Positions 24,119 to 36,537 of a stretch of 64,000 nt of DNA are shown here, one piece after another. A model generated the notes under the pieces. The model had not been told where the DNA came from, did no database searches, and worked only from the letters and a program-made list of their open reading frames with translations. A program made the translations under genes and the position numbers. This stretch comes from Rhizophagus irregularis. Taxonomy: Eukaryota; Glomeromycota; Glomeromycetes; Glomerales; Glomeraceae. Numbering within the stretch: position 1 is the first letter of the stretch; the number at the start of each line of letters is the position of its first letter. The stretch spans positions 2,852,001-2,916,000 of the forward strand of contig NC_089452.1 of assembly GCF_026210795.1 (NCBI RefSeq). Reading direction: 5' to 3'.

Positions 24119-24530
24119 CAGTCGGCTCTCGTTATAACGAATTTTGATATAACGAATTATTTGGTATAACGAATTTTTAGTGTTGTACCAATTTTAACAT
24201 ATAAAAAAAAATTTGCTATAATGAATATTACTAATTAAATGCTGTATACTGTTTAACGAAGTAAGTCTATAAACTGTACATAATAAAATGACTCTTTTTA
24301 TACCGAATTTCTTTTTATAATGAACTTTTTTTAATACAATGAAGATATTTTGTGTAACATACGTTGTACATAACATAAGAAATCATAATATACCACAATA
24401 TACCAAAGTTTCATATGTTATACCAGATTTTCCCATTATATCGAAATTCGCTATATTTTATTAACGAATTTTCTTATAACGAAGGCCTGATTGGCCAAAC
24501 CACCAACTTCGTTATATCGAGAGCCGACTG
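24119..24530. mobile_element. TA-flanked MITE with ATAACGAA repeats
   Basis: A 412-bp element flanked by TA. The left end is CAGTCGGCTCTCGTTATAAC and the right end its inverse, GTTATATCGAGAGCCGACTG. ATAACGAA-type octamers are repeated several times next to the left end and, inverted, next to the right end. The long minus-strand open frame inside is low-complexity and unlikely to be a gene. Confidence 0.85.
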
Positions 24531-24705
24531 TATTTATTTATAATTTAGTTATTTATAATTATCTATATTTATATTAATTAATATTAGTTTAAATTAGTTA
24601 AATAGTTTATTATTGTATCAATAAAGTCATTGTATTAATGAAATAATTGTATCAATAAGAAATTATTTCTATTAGTAGAATATTATTCTTATTTATAATT
24701 ATAGT
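24531..24705. other. AT-rich spacer
   Basis: Low-complexity sequence lies between two repeats, with nothing else seen. Confidence 0.4.
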
Positions 24706-25410
24706 TGTTTCCGAAATTCAATTGGCAAATCCGAAATCCGAAATTACAAAATCATAATTAATTACGTATTCCGAAATTCCAAAATTTGCATAATAGTGCA
24801 AAATTGCGAATATCTCGGGATCTAGTGATCAGATTTCGATGATCTTACTACCATTCGATTCGTCTCATCGAGGCGAATCTAATGATATGTGTTTCATTTC
24901 TATAAAACCGATATTGATGGAGTAAAATTACTATAAACATTTAATGAATTTTGGTATCGGAGCATGATCTAGTGATTAGATTTGAATGAATTTACCACCA
25001 TTCGATTCGTCATGACGAGACGATTCTAATAGCGGTAAGATCATCTTTCTAGCATTGAAATTGGTGTAGCCATTACGCTATAAATATTTAAAAGTTATTG
25101 GTATCGAATCGCGATCTAGTGATTGGATTTAAATGATCTTACTACTATTAGAATCGTCTTATCAAGACGAATCAAATGGTAGTAAGATTATCCAAAACGG
25201 ATCACTGGGTGCTGAGTTATTATTTGTTAAAGTTTATATATATAAATCGGCCAAAATTAAGGCTAATTCTGGCCAAATATTTTCATAATACGAAATTAAT
25301 TACGGAGTCTGAAATCAATTACGGAATACGGAGTTTTTCTAATGAATTACTTAATAATTACAGAATTACGTAATTACATATTTCCGTAATACTAAAATAA
25401 TTTCGGACAC
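24706..25410. repeat. Inverted-ended element with a triplicated hairpin-containing unit
   Basis: The ends are approximately inverted (GTTTCCGAAATTCA on the left; AATTTCGGACAC on the right). Inside, three diverged units begin near 24829, 24968 and 25117 with ATCTAGTGATTRGATTT. Each continues to a palindromic core of the type GATTCGTCTCATCGAGGCGAAT. A related unit lies at about 21489-21600, inside the element at 19609-21740, including the phrase ATATTGACGGAGT, here ATATTGATGGAGT. Confidence 0.65.
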
Positions 25411-25716
25411 AAGTATATTTATAATCTTTAGCATAATATAAATTATTATAAAGGCTGAATTTTAGACTTAGTTTCAGTTAATCAGTTTTTAACTCAATAA
25501 AATGAAATATTAATTTATTAAAAGTTATTTTGAATATATTCATAGTCTGCTTGAGATTTAATTAATATTTAATTTATTAAAATAATAAAATATATAAAAA
25601 TTATTATAATTTGAAAGTAAAATTATAAATTGAAATTAAGAGAATTTTTGTAAAAAAAACTATTAAAATTTGAAAGTTAAATGAATAAATAATGAAATTT
25701 AAACCAAATAAAAATA
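25411..25716. other. AT-rich intergenic DNA
   Basis: No gene or repeat boundary is seen. Confidence 0.4.
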
Positions 25717-25887
25717 TACAGTCAAACCTTGATATAGCGAACCCTTGATATAGTGAATTTTTCAGACAACTATAATAAATTTCCCCTTGCTATAACGAAT
25801 TAACCAATCAAATCTCTTAAAATCTTCACTATAGCCCTATAGCGAAGTTGAGGTCTGGAACCTAGGGTTCGTTATAACAAGGGTTGA

Positions 25888-28800
25888 CAGGACCCCGGAC
25901 AATTATATGAGATGTGGGGGGAAAAAAAATGATAAAATTTGGAAAAATTTACCCCAAAAATTTTTGGATTTTATACCCACTTTTATATATACTACATTTA
26001 AAAAATTCGAAATTTACCCAAATTTTACATACCAGATTAGTACCAGATTAGTAAAAATTATTTTATTTATTTTTTCCTTTTTGATTAAGACAACGTAAAA
26101 TACAAGATAAAATACTATCATTAGAAAGTGTTTGATAAATCTGGTATGCGTTAGATTGTAATGAATACATATCTGTACATGATTTTTCTACTTGATATCC
26201 CAAATAATAAAGTATTCGTTTAGATGTTAAATGACAAAAATATTCGTATCCTTCTTCACACTTTGAATAAAACAAATTATTCTGTAAATTTCTGAATACT
26301 TTAGTGGATACATATGTAATTAGATTAACTTCATTTATAGGTTCTTCAGTATATGAATGATTATTTCCAGTTGATGTACGATAATAAATTGCAAGTATTT
26401 GTACAAGACATATTTCCTTATTAATTAATGTTAATGCAAATCCTCCCTTTTGTACAGGATAAATTGAAGAAATATTTGCCGTACAGATCGAAGGAACATA
26501 ATCTAAAACTATAAAATATTTAATTAAATATTTAATAATTATTAGTAAAAATTAATAAATCAGTTAATACTTACTGTAATTTGGCAATTGTAATTCTCGC
26601 GAATTTTTTAACATTTCATTGACATTTTCAAATCTTTTTCTAATATCCCATCGTTCTAATCGTGCTTTTGGTAATCTTGTATTATTATTATTATTAGTAA
26701 CTTGCGCAACTATTTTGCTAGCAATAGATGGATTAATTTCTGACGAATTATAGTCTCTTTCCTGAAACTGTGACCGGATCATTTTTTTTGAAGTATAAGC
26801 TTTGTGATATTTTCGGCGTTGATGTAGTAGATCAAAAATTACATTGCCATTATTATCTAATATATCAGGATTGTTGTCATCATAAATTTGTTGTAAATAT
26901 GTATTATTAGATAAATTTGTTATCTGTTCACGAGCATCTATCAAATTCTCATCTGTATCATTTCGTAAATTTAAGCTTGCAACATTTTCCATCATTTCAG
27001 CAACTTCTGCTAAAATTTCTTCTCCATCTCGAAATTCTTTTGTTAAATTTTCTTCAATTGGCGTTATTTCACTTGTTAGGAGATCAATTGGAGATGATGG
27101 TAATAATGTAACTACCATAGAAACACATTTCGCCAAAGCATTTGCTTCTCTATATGCATCATTAATAAGAACTCTAATTTCGTCATCTGTAGGCCAAATT
27201 TTTAAACTTGAATTTAAATTGTCAACATTTCCTTCAAAATAATCACAAATATAACCTATTAAATTTTTTTATAAATTAAATTAGAGATTGATTATAATAA
27301 TAAAATGCTGAAAATTATTAAATAAACCAACCAACTCGAGAAGTTTTATATTCTGAATTTGGATTGACAATTGTAGAATTATAATAGGCATTTGTAACAT
27401 GGCGAATTTTAGGAATTAGATAAATTAAATCTGCATATGTAAAATCGGGTAAGTGTTGCCACGCCATTCCAAAAAAATGCTCGCATGCCTCACTTCCATG
27501 CATCCAAGGTAATAATGGCATTGAATTATAGTATTCCCGATGTGCTATGATAAGTAAAATCTGTAATAATAAAACCAGCACTATTACTATTTATCTAATT
27601 TGATAAAATTAATTATAAAAAAATTGAAATTATAATACCATTGAATCAACAAGAAAAGACAATATTTCATAAGTTTGATGAGCTAAAAAATTACGATCAT
27701 TTGCAAAAATCTCTTCATATTTATCTGATGCATTTTGAATAAATTGTTTCCATATTCTTAAAAAAAAACTGCTCATCATAACCATTTTGATTCTTTCATG
27801 GTTAGAAATATCTCGATTGAGATATGAATCAATTAATTCTCCTTTTAAAAGTAATAAAATAATATATTAGTAAATTAACTTTATAATAATAAATTAAACA
27901 CAATAAATCAAATTTTAATTTACCAATAATAAACAAATAAACTAATAATCCTTTGTTTTTAGAATCAGAATTTAAAGTTTGAGTTACTTCATATAAAAAT
28001 TCGTAAGAAAAAAGCCGATACGCGGCTCCATCGTCTTGTTTATCAACATTTAAAACATCTGCATGATACAGAGCAGAATTCGGTGATTTAGACAATCCTA
28101 ATACATGACCAAAACCTAGGAAACTATCTCCAAAAGTCAGCATTCGAGCGCCACTAAAAATACTATTTCGTCCATTTTTTTTCGCATGCTTTGGATCTGA
28201 AATACAAACAATAGGACCAATGTTTGGAATTATAGGACAATGTAATTTGATATCTAAATAAAAAAGTCATTAATAATAAAGACTAAAAGATTTAATGCTG
28301 AAGTAAATTAATTATATACATACTATATAATTCATCATTAAATTCAAGTTTCGTTTGGGTATTAGTTTGCATAATATTCTTTTGAGCTTTAATTTCTATC
28401 GATGCGCCATCGGCTCCAATTGATAATATATGAATTTTAAAATGTGCAGCAAGTTCTAAAACTTGATTATGAATTTCATATACATCAGATACATTTTCAC
28501 TATTATTTGGAATAATTCCGAGTACAAATGGTGGTACTTTAGGAACTGGCACTTGTAAAATATATACACGAACATATTTAGCTATTGCATTATTTGTTTG
28601 AATCTTTTTTACAATAGTATCAATTTCACCATAAGAAGATATTAAAGTTTCTTGTAACGGAAATGTAGACCCAAGAATTGCACCCAAACTTGCAGAATAA
28701 CGTAATTTTTCTTCAAGTTTTGTGTTATCTGTTGATGCAGCGATTGGCCCATCATAATTAATGCTATTTAAAAACTTTCTAAATTTAGCCATATTTTCAA

Positions 28801-30353
28801 AGCATATCGATGGATCATCAATTGCTAAATCTGATTGAGCACGTTGTACACTAAAAATTAATTAAATAGAATTAAAATTAAAATTAAAATATACAGTATA
28901 AAAAGTATTGATATACGATAAAAATTATTTACCGGATATTTCTAATTGTTCTTCCTGCAAGATTTTTTTGAAAAATAGCATATGTTTGTGGACTGCTACT
29001 TGCTAAAATAGTTAAAAAATTAGAAAATTGTTCGGGATATCTAATATTTTGGAGCCCTTTTCCTTCATTAATACGATTTGTCATTTCCACAAAAATTTCA
29101 CATAATCCAGAAAAAATTTGTTTATCTTTAAAGGCACCAGCTCGTCCCATTCTTGCTAATTGATTCCAAAATTTTGGAGTACAATCTTCTGGATCATTAA
29201 AGTATCCTAACAATTCCATGACATTTGCATTTTTACAATATTGATAAAATGGAGAATTTTTATAAAGAATTAAAGGAGTGTATTTTTGGTTTTTTTCTTT
29301 AGGAATTGGTTTATCAATTGCGTTCTATTTAATATAATTTACCATTTATAAATAAATATATATTATAAAGAATAATTTATAAAAATAAAAAATTTAATTA
29401 CCAGAAAAACCTTTAATTTTTTCAAATTAAGACATTGCTTACAAACTTCGCCAATTCCATCAACATATGTTGAACATTCAGTACTTCTAACACAAAAAGT
29501 TGTGCTATCATTTATCCACTTTGCTTGTGATCGTAAAGTATCTAAAAGTTGATCATTTTCTTTTTTATTCAAATCGTTCCAGTGAAACGATGATTTGATT
29601 TTATCACCAAACAATTCTCGTCGCTACAATTTCTGGAGGAGCACCACCAAATGTGGTTACAAAACCGATGCGACGTAAATATAATTTAACTTTTTCATCA
29701 TTTAATCCGACACAAAGTTTTCTTTTAGTATTTGAAGTTTCTGAATCTTGGGTTGAAAAAAATTGTGTAATTTGAGCGTTTCCATCATTACTTTTACATA
29801 TTTTCTTTTTAACATGACGGTCAAGAAGATCTGGATCATAGTTTCTATCAAGGCGAACTTTTTTACCACATATACATATTACAGTTTTTGGATCAATAAT
29901 TTTTCTAACTTTTGGATGTTTTGAGAGTGTCGCTTCGTATGTTTCATTTTTATTAACAAAATAATTTTTTTACGTAAAACAAATACGTTATCACGTCAAG
30001 AGGTCAAATCTTTAATTTTTTTTCTCCACTTTATTAACTTTATCAATGTGACAATAATTGAATTTTTTTACATATTGTAGTAACGGTAAATTGTAAATTT
30101 AGGACTATTGCAGTAAATGATTTACCATATATAATAATCGGTATCACGGAATTTACCCCTTTTTATAATATACCACCTAAAAAATCACAAAATTTTACCC
30201 ATAAAAAATCATACCACTATTTTTTTAGTTACCCCATTTTACCCCCCACATTTTTTTAAAAAACCCGTTTTTTACATACCACCTTTCAAAAAAATTTTTT
30301 AAAATTTACCCCATTACATACATACCGGATCAAATATAATTGTCCTAGTCCTG
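25888..30353. mobile_element. Autonomous-looking DNA transposon with zinc-finger transposase
   Basis: The left end CAGGACCCCGGACAATTATA (25888) and the right end, read inverted from 30353 as CAGGACTAGGACAATTATAT, form a terminal inverted repeat of about 21 bp with few mismatches. Subterminal stretches on both sides are rich in TACCCC/GGGGTA motifs, possible transposase-binding sites. The element spans 4.47 kb and encodes one multi-exon minus-strand protein. Flanks TTGA and TTCGA suggest a short, imperfect target duplication. Confidence 0.8.
26063..29990 (-). CDS. Zinc-finger DDE-type transposase (family uncertain)
   Basis: Read 29990 to 26063, the joined exons give a long protein with few apparent breaks. 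The N-terminal part has a C-x-C...H-x4-C cluster (VICICGKKVRL, DRHVKKKIC), likely a DNA-binding zinc finger, then a second cysteine cluster near 29430-29520 (CVRSTECS, CKQC). The RNase-H-like core is suggested by IGADGASIEIKAQ (about 28420), CISDPKHAKKNGRNS (about 28170-28200) and HGSEACEHFFG (about 27460-27500), placing two Asp and one Glu in order. The DP-H-K-x-RN and E-x-FFG motifs recall P-element/THAP9 and related transposases, but the assignment is inference. The start is unresolved: no ATG precedes the first readable codons, so a 5' exon may be missing. The stop, after NQKGKNK, is at 26063-26065, just inside the left inverted repeat. Confidence 0.65.
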
Positions 30354-30363
30354 TTCGACTGTA

Positions 30364-32354
30364 TTAATATTCTGTTGAAAACATTTAAAGATAAATTAGA
30401 TATTTATTTATTAGTATATGACAAATGTTAGTATCAGCATAATAAATGTAAATTAAGAAATATTAAAATGCCAATTTTTGATATTTCATTAAATAGTTTA
30501 TTAGTAGTTAATAACCATAAAAAGATGAAATTACCACCATTAATTTGTTTTAGTGAGATGATTCTAACTAGCTATATTGTATTTAAAGTTTCAAATAGGT
30601 TGACTAAATTCAGTTAACCTAACAAATTAACTTGAATTTATTAATTCAAATTTAGCAATTGCAATTTAATATCAGTTTATGTTGTAACCATAGATATTGG
30701 AATAATCACATGATATGAATAAATTATTAATCAAAGGATAAATAAAATACTGAGTGAAAGAGAATCAGGTAATATCCCATAATTTTTGAGAAAAGTAAAA
30801 ATAAGGGGTATATAAAGTTATGAAGAATAATAAAGCTAGTAAGTATAAATTTATACAATATATAGTTATTTATAGTAACATTTATTTATAGTATATCTAT
30901 TTTTGTTTATTTATACTTATAGTTTAGTTATTATTAATTTAATTATAAAATTACAGAATTAGATTATAAAATTACAGATTATAAAAATTACAAAATCATA
31001 TTTAAAGGGATAGTTTAATGTAATATAAAATTCATATAAAAAACCAAGTTTTAACTTAGTTAAAAAAAGGTTTTTTTAGTGGTAATTTTAGAAAATAAAA
31101 ATGAGAATTAAAAGAAATATTAATTGTTAATAAAGAATTATCAATATGGTTCATATTAAAAATGGTTAGTAATTAATATTTATTGGTAAAGGAATAAAAT
31201 TGTTATTAATATTATAATAATAAATAAAACATAATAGGAAAAACTCTCACAATCTGAAATTTTGATTTAAACTAAGCAAAAACACATTAATGTTTTATTA
31301 ATAATATTATTCTAAAATAATTTAAATCTTCATCTATTAGTATGTGATAAATATCAGTAACAATATTATAATATTGATATAATTTGAATGAACTGTTAAT
31401 TTGAAACTATTGATTTTATATAATAAAAATGAATTGCAATATTGGAATTTACTTTTTATATTGATTTTATATAATAAAGTGAATTATAGTATTAGAATTT
31501 ACTTTTTATATTGATTCTATATAAAAAAAGTAAATTGTGATATTGATGGCTTGTTCTAAATGTGTAACTATAAAAAGAATTAACTATATTACTTTATTTT
31601 AAATTTATTAAATATACTTTATATAATAATATATAAATATTAATTAAATCATTTAATAATTTTAACTATAAACTTTAAATTAAATTTTAATTTTTAGTTT
31701 TTTTTATATTTTGATTAGTAATAAATTATTTATAAATTATAATTTTTTATTGGATTTTATTTTTATTGCACTTATGTTATATTACATTTCTATAATATGA
31801 TGTTACATATAAAAATCAAAAATGATATTCTAAATCCTTTTTAATATATATATTGGTTAAAAACAATATGTATAATATAAGGTTTCTTACATTATATAGT
31901 AAGTAGTATATAAAGTTTTACACTGAGATTTTTTAAAAAATGAAAGATCTTAACAAAATTATACAATTAAAGTGATCAATATAATTAATATATAAAAATT
32001 ACCAAAAAAGAAATGTAACATATTATATTTTTATTTATATATATAAGATATTTTAAAAGTTAATAATTACAAAAAAATAAAATCTTATAAAATTTTTATA
32101 TAAAAATTAATTTTATATTTATTAAAAATTAATTTAAAATGATAAATTTTATCTTAATTTATATAATTTTTTATATTAGTTATATTAAAAATTCATTTTT
32201 TTTAAAAAAAAAATCAAAAATTATTTTTAGTTTTTTTTTTAGTTTTTTTAATTTTTTTTTTAATATAAATTTATATAATATAATAAATAAAAGTGAATTT
32301 TACTTGAGATAAATTTTATTTTTAATAAATTTTATTTCTGATAATAAAATAAAA
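30364..32354. other. AT-rich intergenic DNA with dispersed repeat fragments
   Basis: There is no gene. A fragment related to the 23632-23890 family occurs near 30480-30560. A short tandem phrase, TTTATATTGATTTTATATAA, recurs at about 31413, 31456 and 31507 in diverged form. Confidence 0.45.
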
Positions 32355-32356
32355 TA

Positions 32357-34103
32357 CCATATTTTATTGAAATTAAGCACCCCTTTTTTGCAACAATTTT
32401 GAGCGAAAAGTTTGGGGTGGTACTTAATTTTGATACTTTTTTTAAATTCAACCGTTAATGATTTTTTTCTTATGGCGCAGTTTGCTAAACCACGCACATG
32501 ATCAAATTAAGGGGTTTTTTATTTCAATTATGCGTTTAAACGTGAATTTTGAGTTTCACATGACCTTTTTGAAAAAACAATGCCAAAGATTAAACGTCAA
32601 TGCACTTCATATTCCGTTGAACAAAAAAAAAATATTGTTACTTACGCTACTCAATACGGAAGAAATGTGGCAGGCAGACATTTCGAAATTGACCAAATTA
32701 TGATTGGGCGCTGGATTAAGGCAAGCAAAACTTAGACAAGTGAAATAAATGATAAAAGTATGTGGTTGAAAGGCTTTCTATCCTGAAGCCAAAAAGGAGC
32801 TATATGACTGGGTTTTAGATCAAAGGAAAAAGGGATTAGCTGTAACATTTGTAACCATAAGAATTTCGATGAATGAAATTTTGGATAGAGCAGATATGAT
32901 AGCTCTTTATGGTGATTTAACAACGGAGTTTAAAGCAACTACAGGTTGGTTAAATGCCTTTATGAAGAGGTATAATTTAATAAGGTGTCGGTGTACAAAA
33001 ATAACACAAAAACTCCCTGAGCAATTAGAAGAAAAGTTGGAAGAGTTTTACCAGTTTGTTATTCGCCTTAGAATTCGGAAATCTTTTGAATTATGCAACA
33101 TATTCAACATGGACAAAACGCCTGTATAGTTTGACATGGCCGGGAACTTTACGATTAATACAAAGGGGAAAAAACTGTTCACATCTGTGGAACAGGCAAT
33201 GAAAACAACCGGTTTACTGTTGTTTTGACATGTACTGCAGGTAAGATTATTTGATTTAGTGATCTTAATATGATTATTATTTTTTTTAATTTTTCTTTTA
33301 TTATAGATGGAACTAGATTACCTCCAATTTGTATTTTCAAAGGTAAACAAATGCCATGTGGTGAAAAGGCTCCTTCTGGTGTAGTTGTATGGTTTCAAAA
33401 GAGTGGATGGATGAATGTTGAATTGATGAAACATTACATTGATTATCTTAATCATATAAGAAGTTCAAACAGCCAATCCAGATTTCCAGCCATGATGGTC
33501 TTTGATTCTTTTAGAAGATATTTGGAAGAGTCAGTTAAAGAAAAATTTAAACAAAGCAATATTGATTTGGCAATAATTCCTAGTGGTTTAACCAGTAAGT
33601 GTCAACCCCTTGATGTTGCTATCAATAAACCGTTTAAGGACAACCTTCGTAAAGAGTGGCATTTTTGGATATCTAATGGTGGTGCTGGGTATACTGAAGT
33701 AGAAAATCTTCGACGTGCAAAGATAAGTGATATTTGTGGATAGGTAAAATGTGCATGGGAAAGTATTTCTGATAATATTATTGTCTATTTTTTTAAAAAA
33801 TGTGGCATATCTAATGCACTAGATGGATCAGAAAATGATGCTATTTATGAAGAAATTGATGAATTTCTTAGAGAAATTGAAAATGAAAGAGAAGAGGAGG
33901 AATTAGAAATTGTTAATATGGATGATAATTATGATAGTGAATAGGAATTTTTTTTTTACTATGATCGTTATATTTGTAAATCATATATCAATAAAGTATG
34001 AAGTGCTTATTTTCGATGGTGCTTATTTTTGATTTTTGCTTGAAGTTGTGCAAAATAAGGGGGATGCTTATTTTCAAAGATGCTTAATTTCGATAAAATA
34101 CGG
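32357..34103. mobile_element. Pogo/Tigger-like DNA transposon, decayed
   Basis: The left end CCATATTTTATTGAAATTAA (32357) and the right end, inverted from 34103 as CCGTATTTTATCGAAATTAA, are a near-perfect terminal inverted repeat. Both are flanked by TA (32355-32356 and 34104-34105), the pogo/Tc1-mariner target duplication. The inner subterminal regions carry GGGGTGGTACTT / GCTTATTTTCGA-type repeats. The single encoded transposase is broken. Confidence 0.88.
32580..33944 (+). pseudogene. Broken pogo-type transposase (CENP-B HTH plus DDE_1)
   Basis: Starts MPKIKRQCTSYSVEQKKNIV, with an N-terminal helix-turn-helix of CENP-B/pogo type, then a second DNA-binding half ending WLNAFMKRYNLIRCR. The catalytic motifs are NIFNMDKTPV, MMVFDSFRRYL and SKCQPLDVAINKPFKD, the D-D-D triad of the DDE_1 family, with the usual Glu after the first Asp replaced by Lys. 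The copy is dead: in-frame stops at 32733-32735 and 33127-33129 and after DICG near 33741, plus frameshifts near 32780 and near 33166. A possible intron (GTAAGAT...TTATAG) lies at about 33241-33306. The C terminus is acidic, as usual for Tigger proteins. Confidence 0.85.
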
Positions 34104-34105
34104 TA

Positions 34106-35892
34106 GTAAAATTATATTTTAAAATAAATAAATAAAAAAAAAAATCAATATTATTATAAAAAGAAATTAATTATACATTTACCAGTAAACTAAGTAATAA
34201 TATATTAATTTTGTTTGTATTATATTTTATAATTTTATATATGTAAATAAAAATTTTTTATATTATAAATAAATTTTTAAACTTTAACTTTCTTTTTAAA
34301 TATACTATTAGAAAAAATTATATTTTTTATAATATTACTAACTTCCAAAATTTTATATTTTTTTATTTAATAACTTCAGAATATAATTTTACTATTTTGG
34401 CCAAATAAAATTGACTTCTTAATTTTCATAGATGTAAGTATAATATATATAAAAAAACCTATATTTTTTATAATGATACTAACTTTCAAATTTTTTTTTC
34501 TGTTTACTAATTTTAGATTGTAATTTCATTTTTTTGATCAATGAAATTGACTTTTTTTTATTAATTGAAAATATTCAGCAAGCTTGTATATTAATTTTCA
34601 TAAATGTAGATATAATACATATAGAAAAATCTATATTTTTCATAATTTTTTTTTATTTACTAATTTCAAAGTATAATTTCACTACTTTGGTCAAATGAAA
34701 TCAAAGGATAAATAATTAACTGAAGGATAAATGATATATTGAATAAGAAACAGATAAAGTAAATGATCTATATAATTCAATATTTATTATTATTGTTAAT
34801 AAGTAAATAATGATATGATAATAAGATTAAGAAAAAAATATTAAGCAAAAGAATTATTAATAAATAGATTTAGATTAGAATAGTTATTTAGTAAATTATT
34901 TTAAAAAATTATTTTTCAAAGATTATTTTTACAGATTATTTTAAAGATTATAGATTATTTTTCAAAAATTATTTTTCTTTATAATAGAAAATTTAAGATT
35001 TAGAATCTTTAGTGAAACATCAAAAAGTATAAATATAAGTGGAGTTTGATAGACAATTTTGCAGTTGAAAAAGAGAATTCAACAACTCGTAAAAATAATT
35101 TTTCTTAAAATAAAATAAAATAAAAATAAATAAAAATATGTTTAATACATAAATTTTCAATTGTTTAACCTTTTCTTTTAATGAAAAGTGCATAATAAAA
35201 TAATGATTTGGATAATAGAAAAGGGGAAACTCTCTGAGTTTATAAGTGAAAGTTACTATAATTAATTTGAAATTTGGAATTTATCTAATATATTTTTGTA
35301 ATATATCTTTTATATACAATTTGTAATATATATATAAGTAATATAAAACCTTTAAAATGATATATATAACTAATTAGTTTTTTATCAGTTTAGTTTTATA
35401 TTGGTATAATTCAAATTAATTTAAGACTAAACTATAATTCTGATAATTCAAACTGGATCCTTACAGGTGTAATTTTATTATTTTATCTTATTATAAAGAA
35501 ATATTTAATTAATATACTGATTTAATAATATAATTTATATTAAAATTAATATTTTAGATTTTGGCAATTAACTTATAATCCAGTAATCCAATTTTATTGA
35601 TCATTTTTTATAATATAGCCTTCTTTAATATTTACAGAAGGTTATCAAAATTGGACCACTAGATTATAAGATAATTAAATGATTCTAGTTTTTAAATTTC
35701 TAAGTTAACAAATTTACTAAAATATAAAAAACAAACCAAGAATTGTATTGGATATATATCCAGATTCTGATAATAGTAAATTGTTGACAGAAAAAAAGAT
35801 ATAATTCAATATTTTTTTTGCGACTTTTACAGTCTAATTTGTCCAAAACTAATATTTCTGTTACACGATTTGATAATCTCTGATCAAACTAA
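34106..35892. other. AT-rich intergenic DNA
   Basis: Low-complexity sequence contains a diverged direct repeat near 34300-34480 and 34480-34700 (GACTTCTTAATTTTCATAGATGTA-like phrases followed by ATATATAGAAAAA). No gene is seen. Confidence 0.45.
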
Positions 35893-36122
35893 GGCCGCTC
35901 CAATTTTGATTGTTTGTAACGTCCAGAATTTATGAAGAGTTTGAGAGGGGTCTACAATAAACAAACATACATAATATAACTTTTGGGAAATTTGGGAAAT
36001 TCTGGAAAATTGTAATTTTAAATTTAGAGGGTATTTATTACTATATGTTTAATAGAATCCAGATTTTTGAAAAAATAGAGGGGAGAGGGGTACGTTAAAC
36101 AAATAATTAAATTGGAGCGGCC
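35893..36122. mobile_element. MITE with GGCCGCTCC ends
   Basis: A 230-bp element with inverted ends GGCCGCTCCAATTTTGATTG (35893) and ...AATTAAATTGGAGCGGCC (ending 36122). GTTTGTAACG and its inverse CGTTAAACAAA extend the arms. The GC-rich tips stand out sharply against the AT-rich flanks. The target duplication is unclear. Confidence 0.75.
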
Positions 36123-36537
36123 TGAATTGTTCGGTAAATATAAAATAGTAATTATTTATTTTATTTTTTGAATATGAATTCTATATTACAAAAAAATTTT
36201 TTTCCTTTTCCTAATTTTCTCATATAGTTAACAAAAAAAAAGGGAAAATAAAAACCAAAAAACCTACATATCTTTTTTAATTTAAAAAAAACTATGCTAA
36301 AAAAAATATTTCATTATTTTATTTTTCTTTGATTTTAATTGCGGATTCAAATAAATTAATCCATGCTACGTGTAACCAACTTTAATTCTTTTTACATTAT
36401 ATTAACATGTTGCGGTAATTTTATCGTAACATGCTTATAAATGTAAGTAAAATATAATAAATCAAAAAATTCAAGGGAATTCAATTCATTTCGATCTCTA
36501 AGAAGAAAATTTTATTAATCAATAAGCGATTTATAAA

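Larger units (their letters stand above)
25717..30363. mobile_element. TACAGTC-ended MITE interrupted by a larger transposon
   Basis: A small MITE begins TACAGTCAAACCTTGATATA at 25717. It should end with the inverse of that sequence, but it is broken after AACAAGGGTTGA at 25887. Its last bases, TTCGACTGTA, reappear at 30354-30363. Removing 25888-30353 leaves a MITE of about 180 bp with inverted ends and TA flanks. The host MITE therefore predates the inner insertion. Confidence 0.75.

Noticed and set aside
24194-24376. Minus-strand open frame inside the 24119-24530 MITE
   Set aside because: It lies wholly inside a non-coding inverted-repeat element and is low-complexity.
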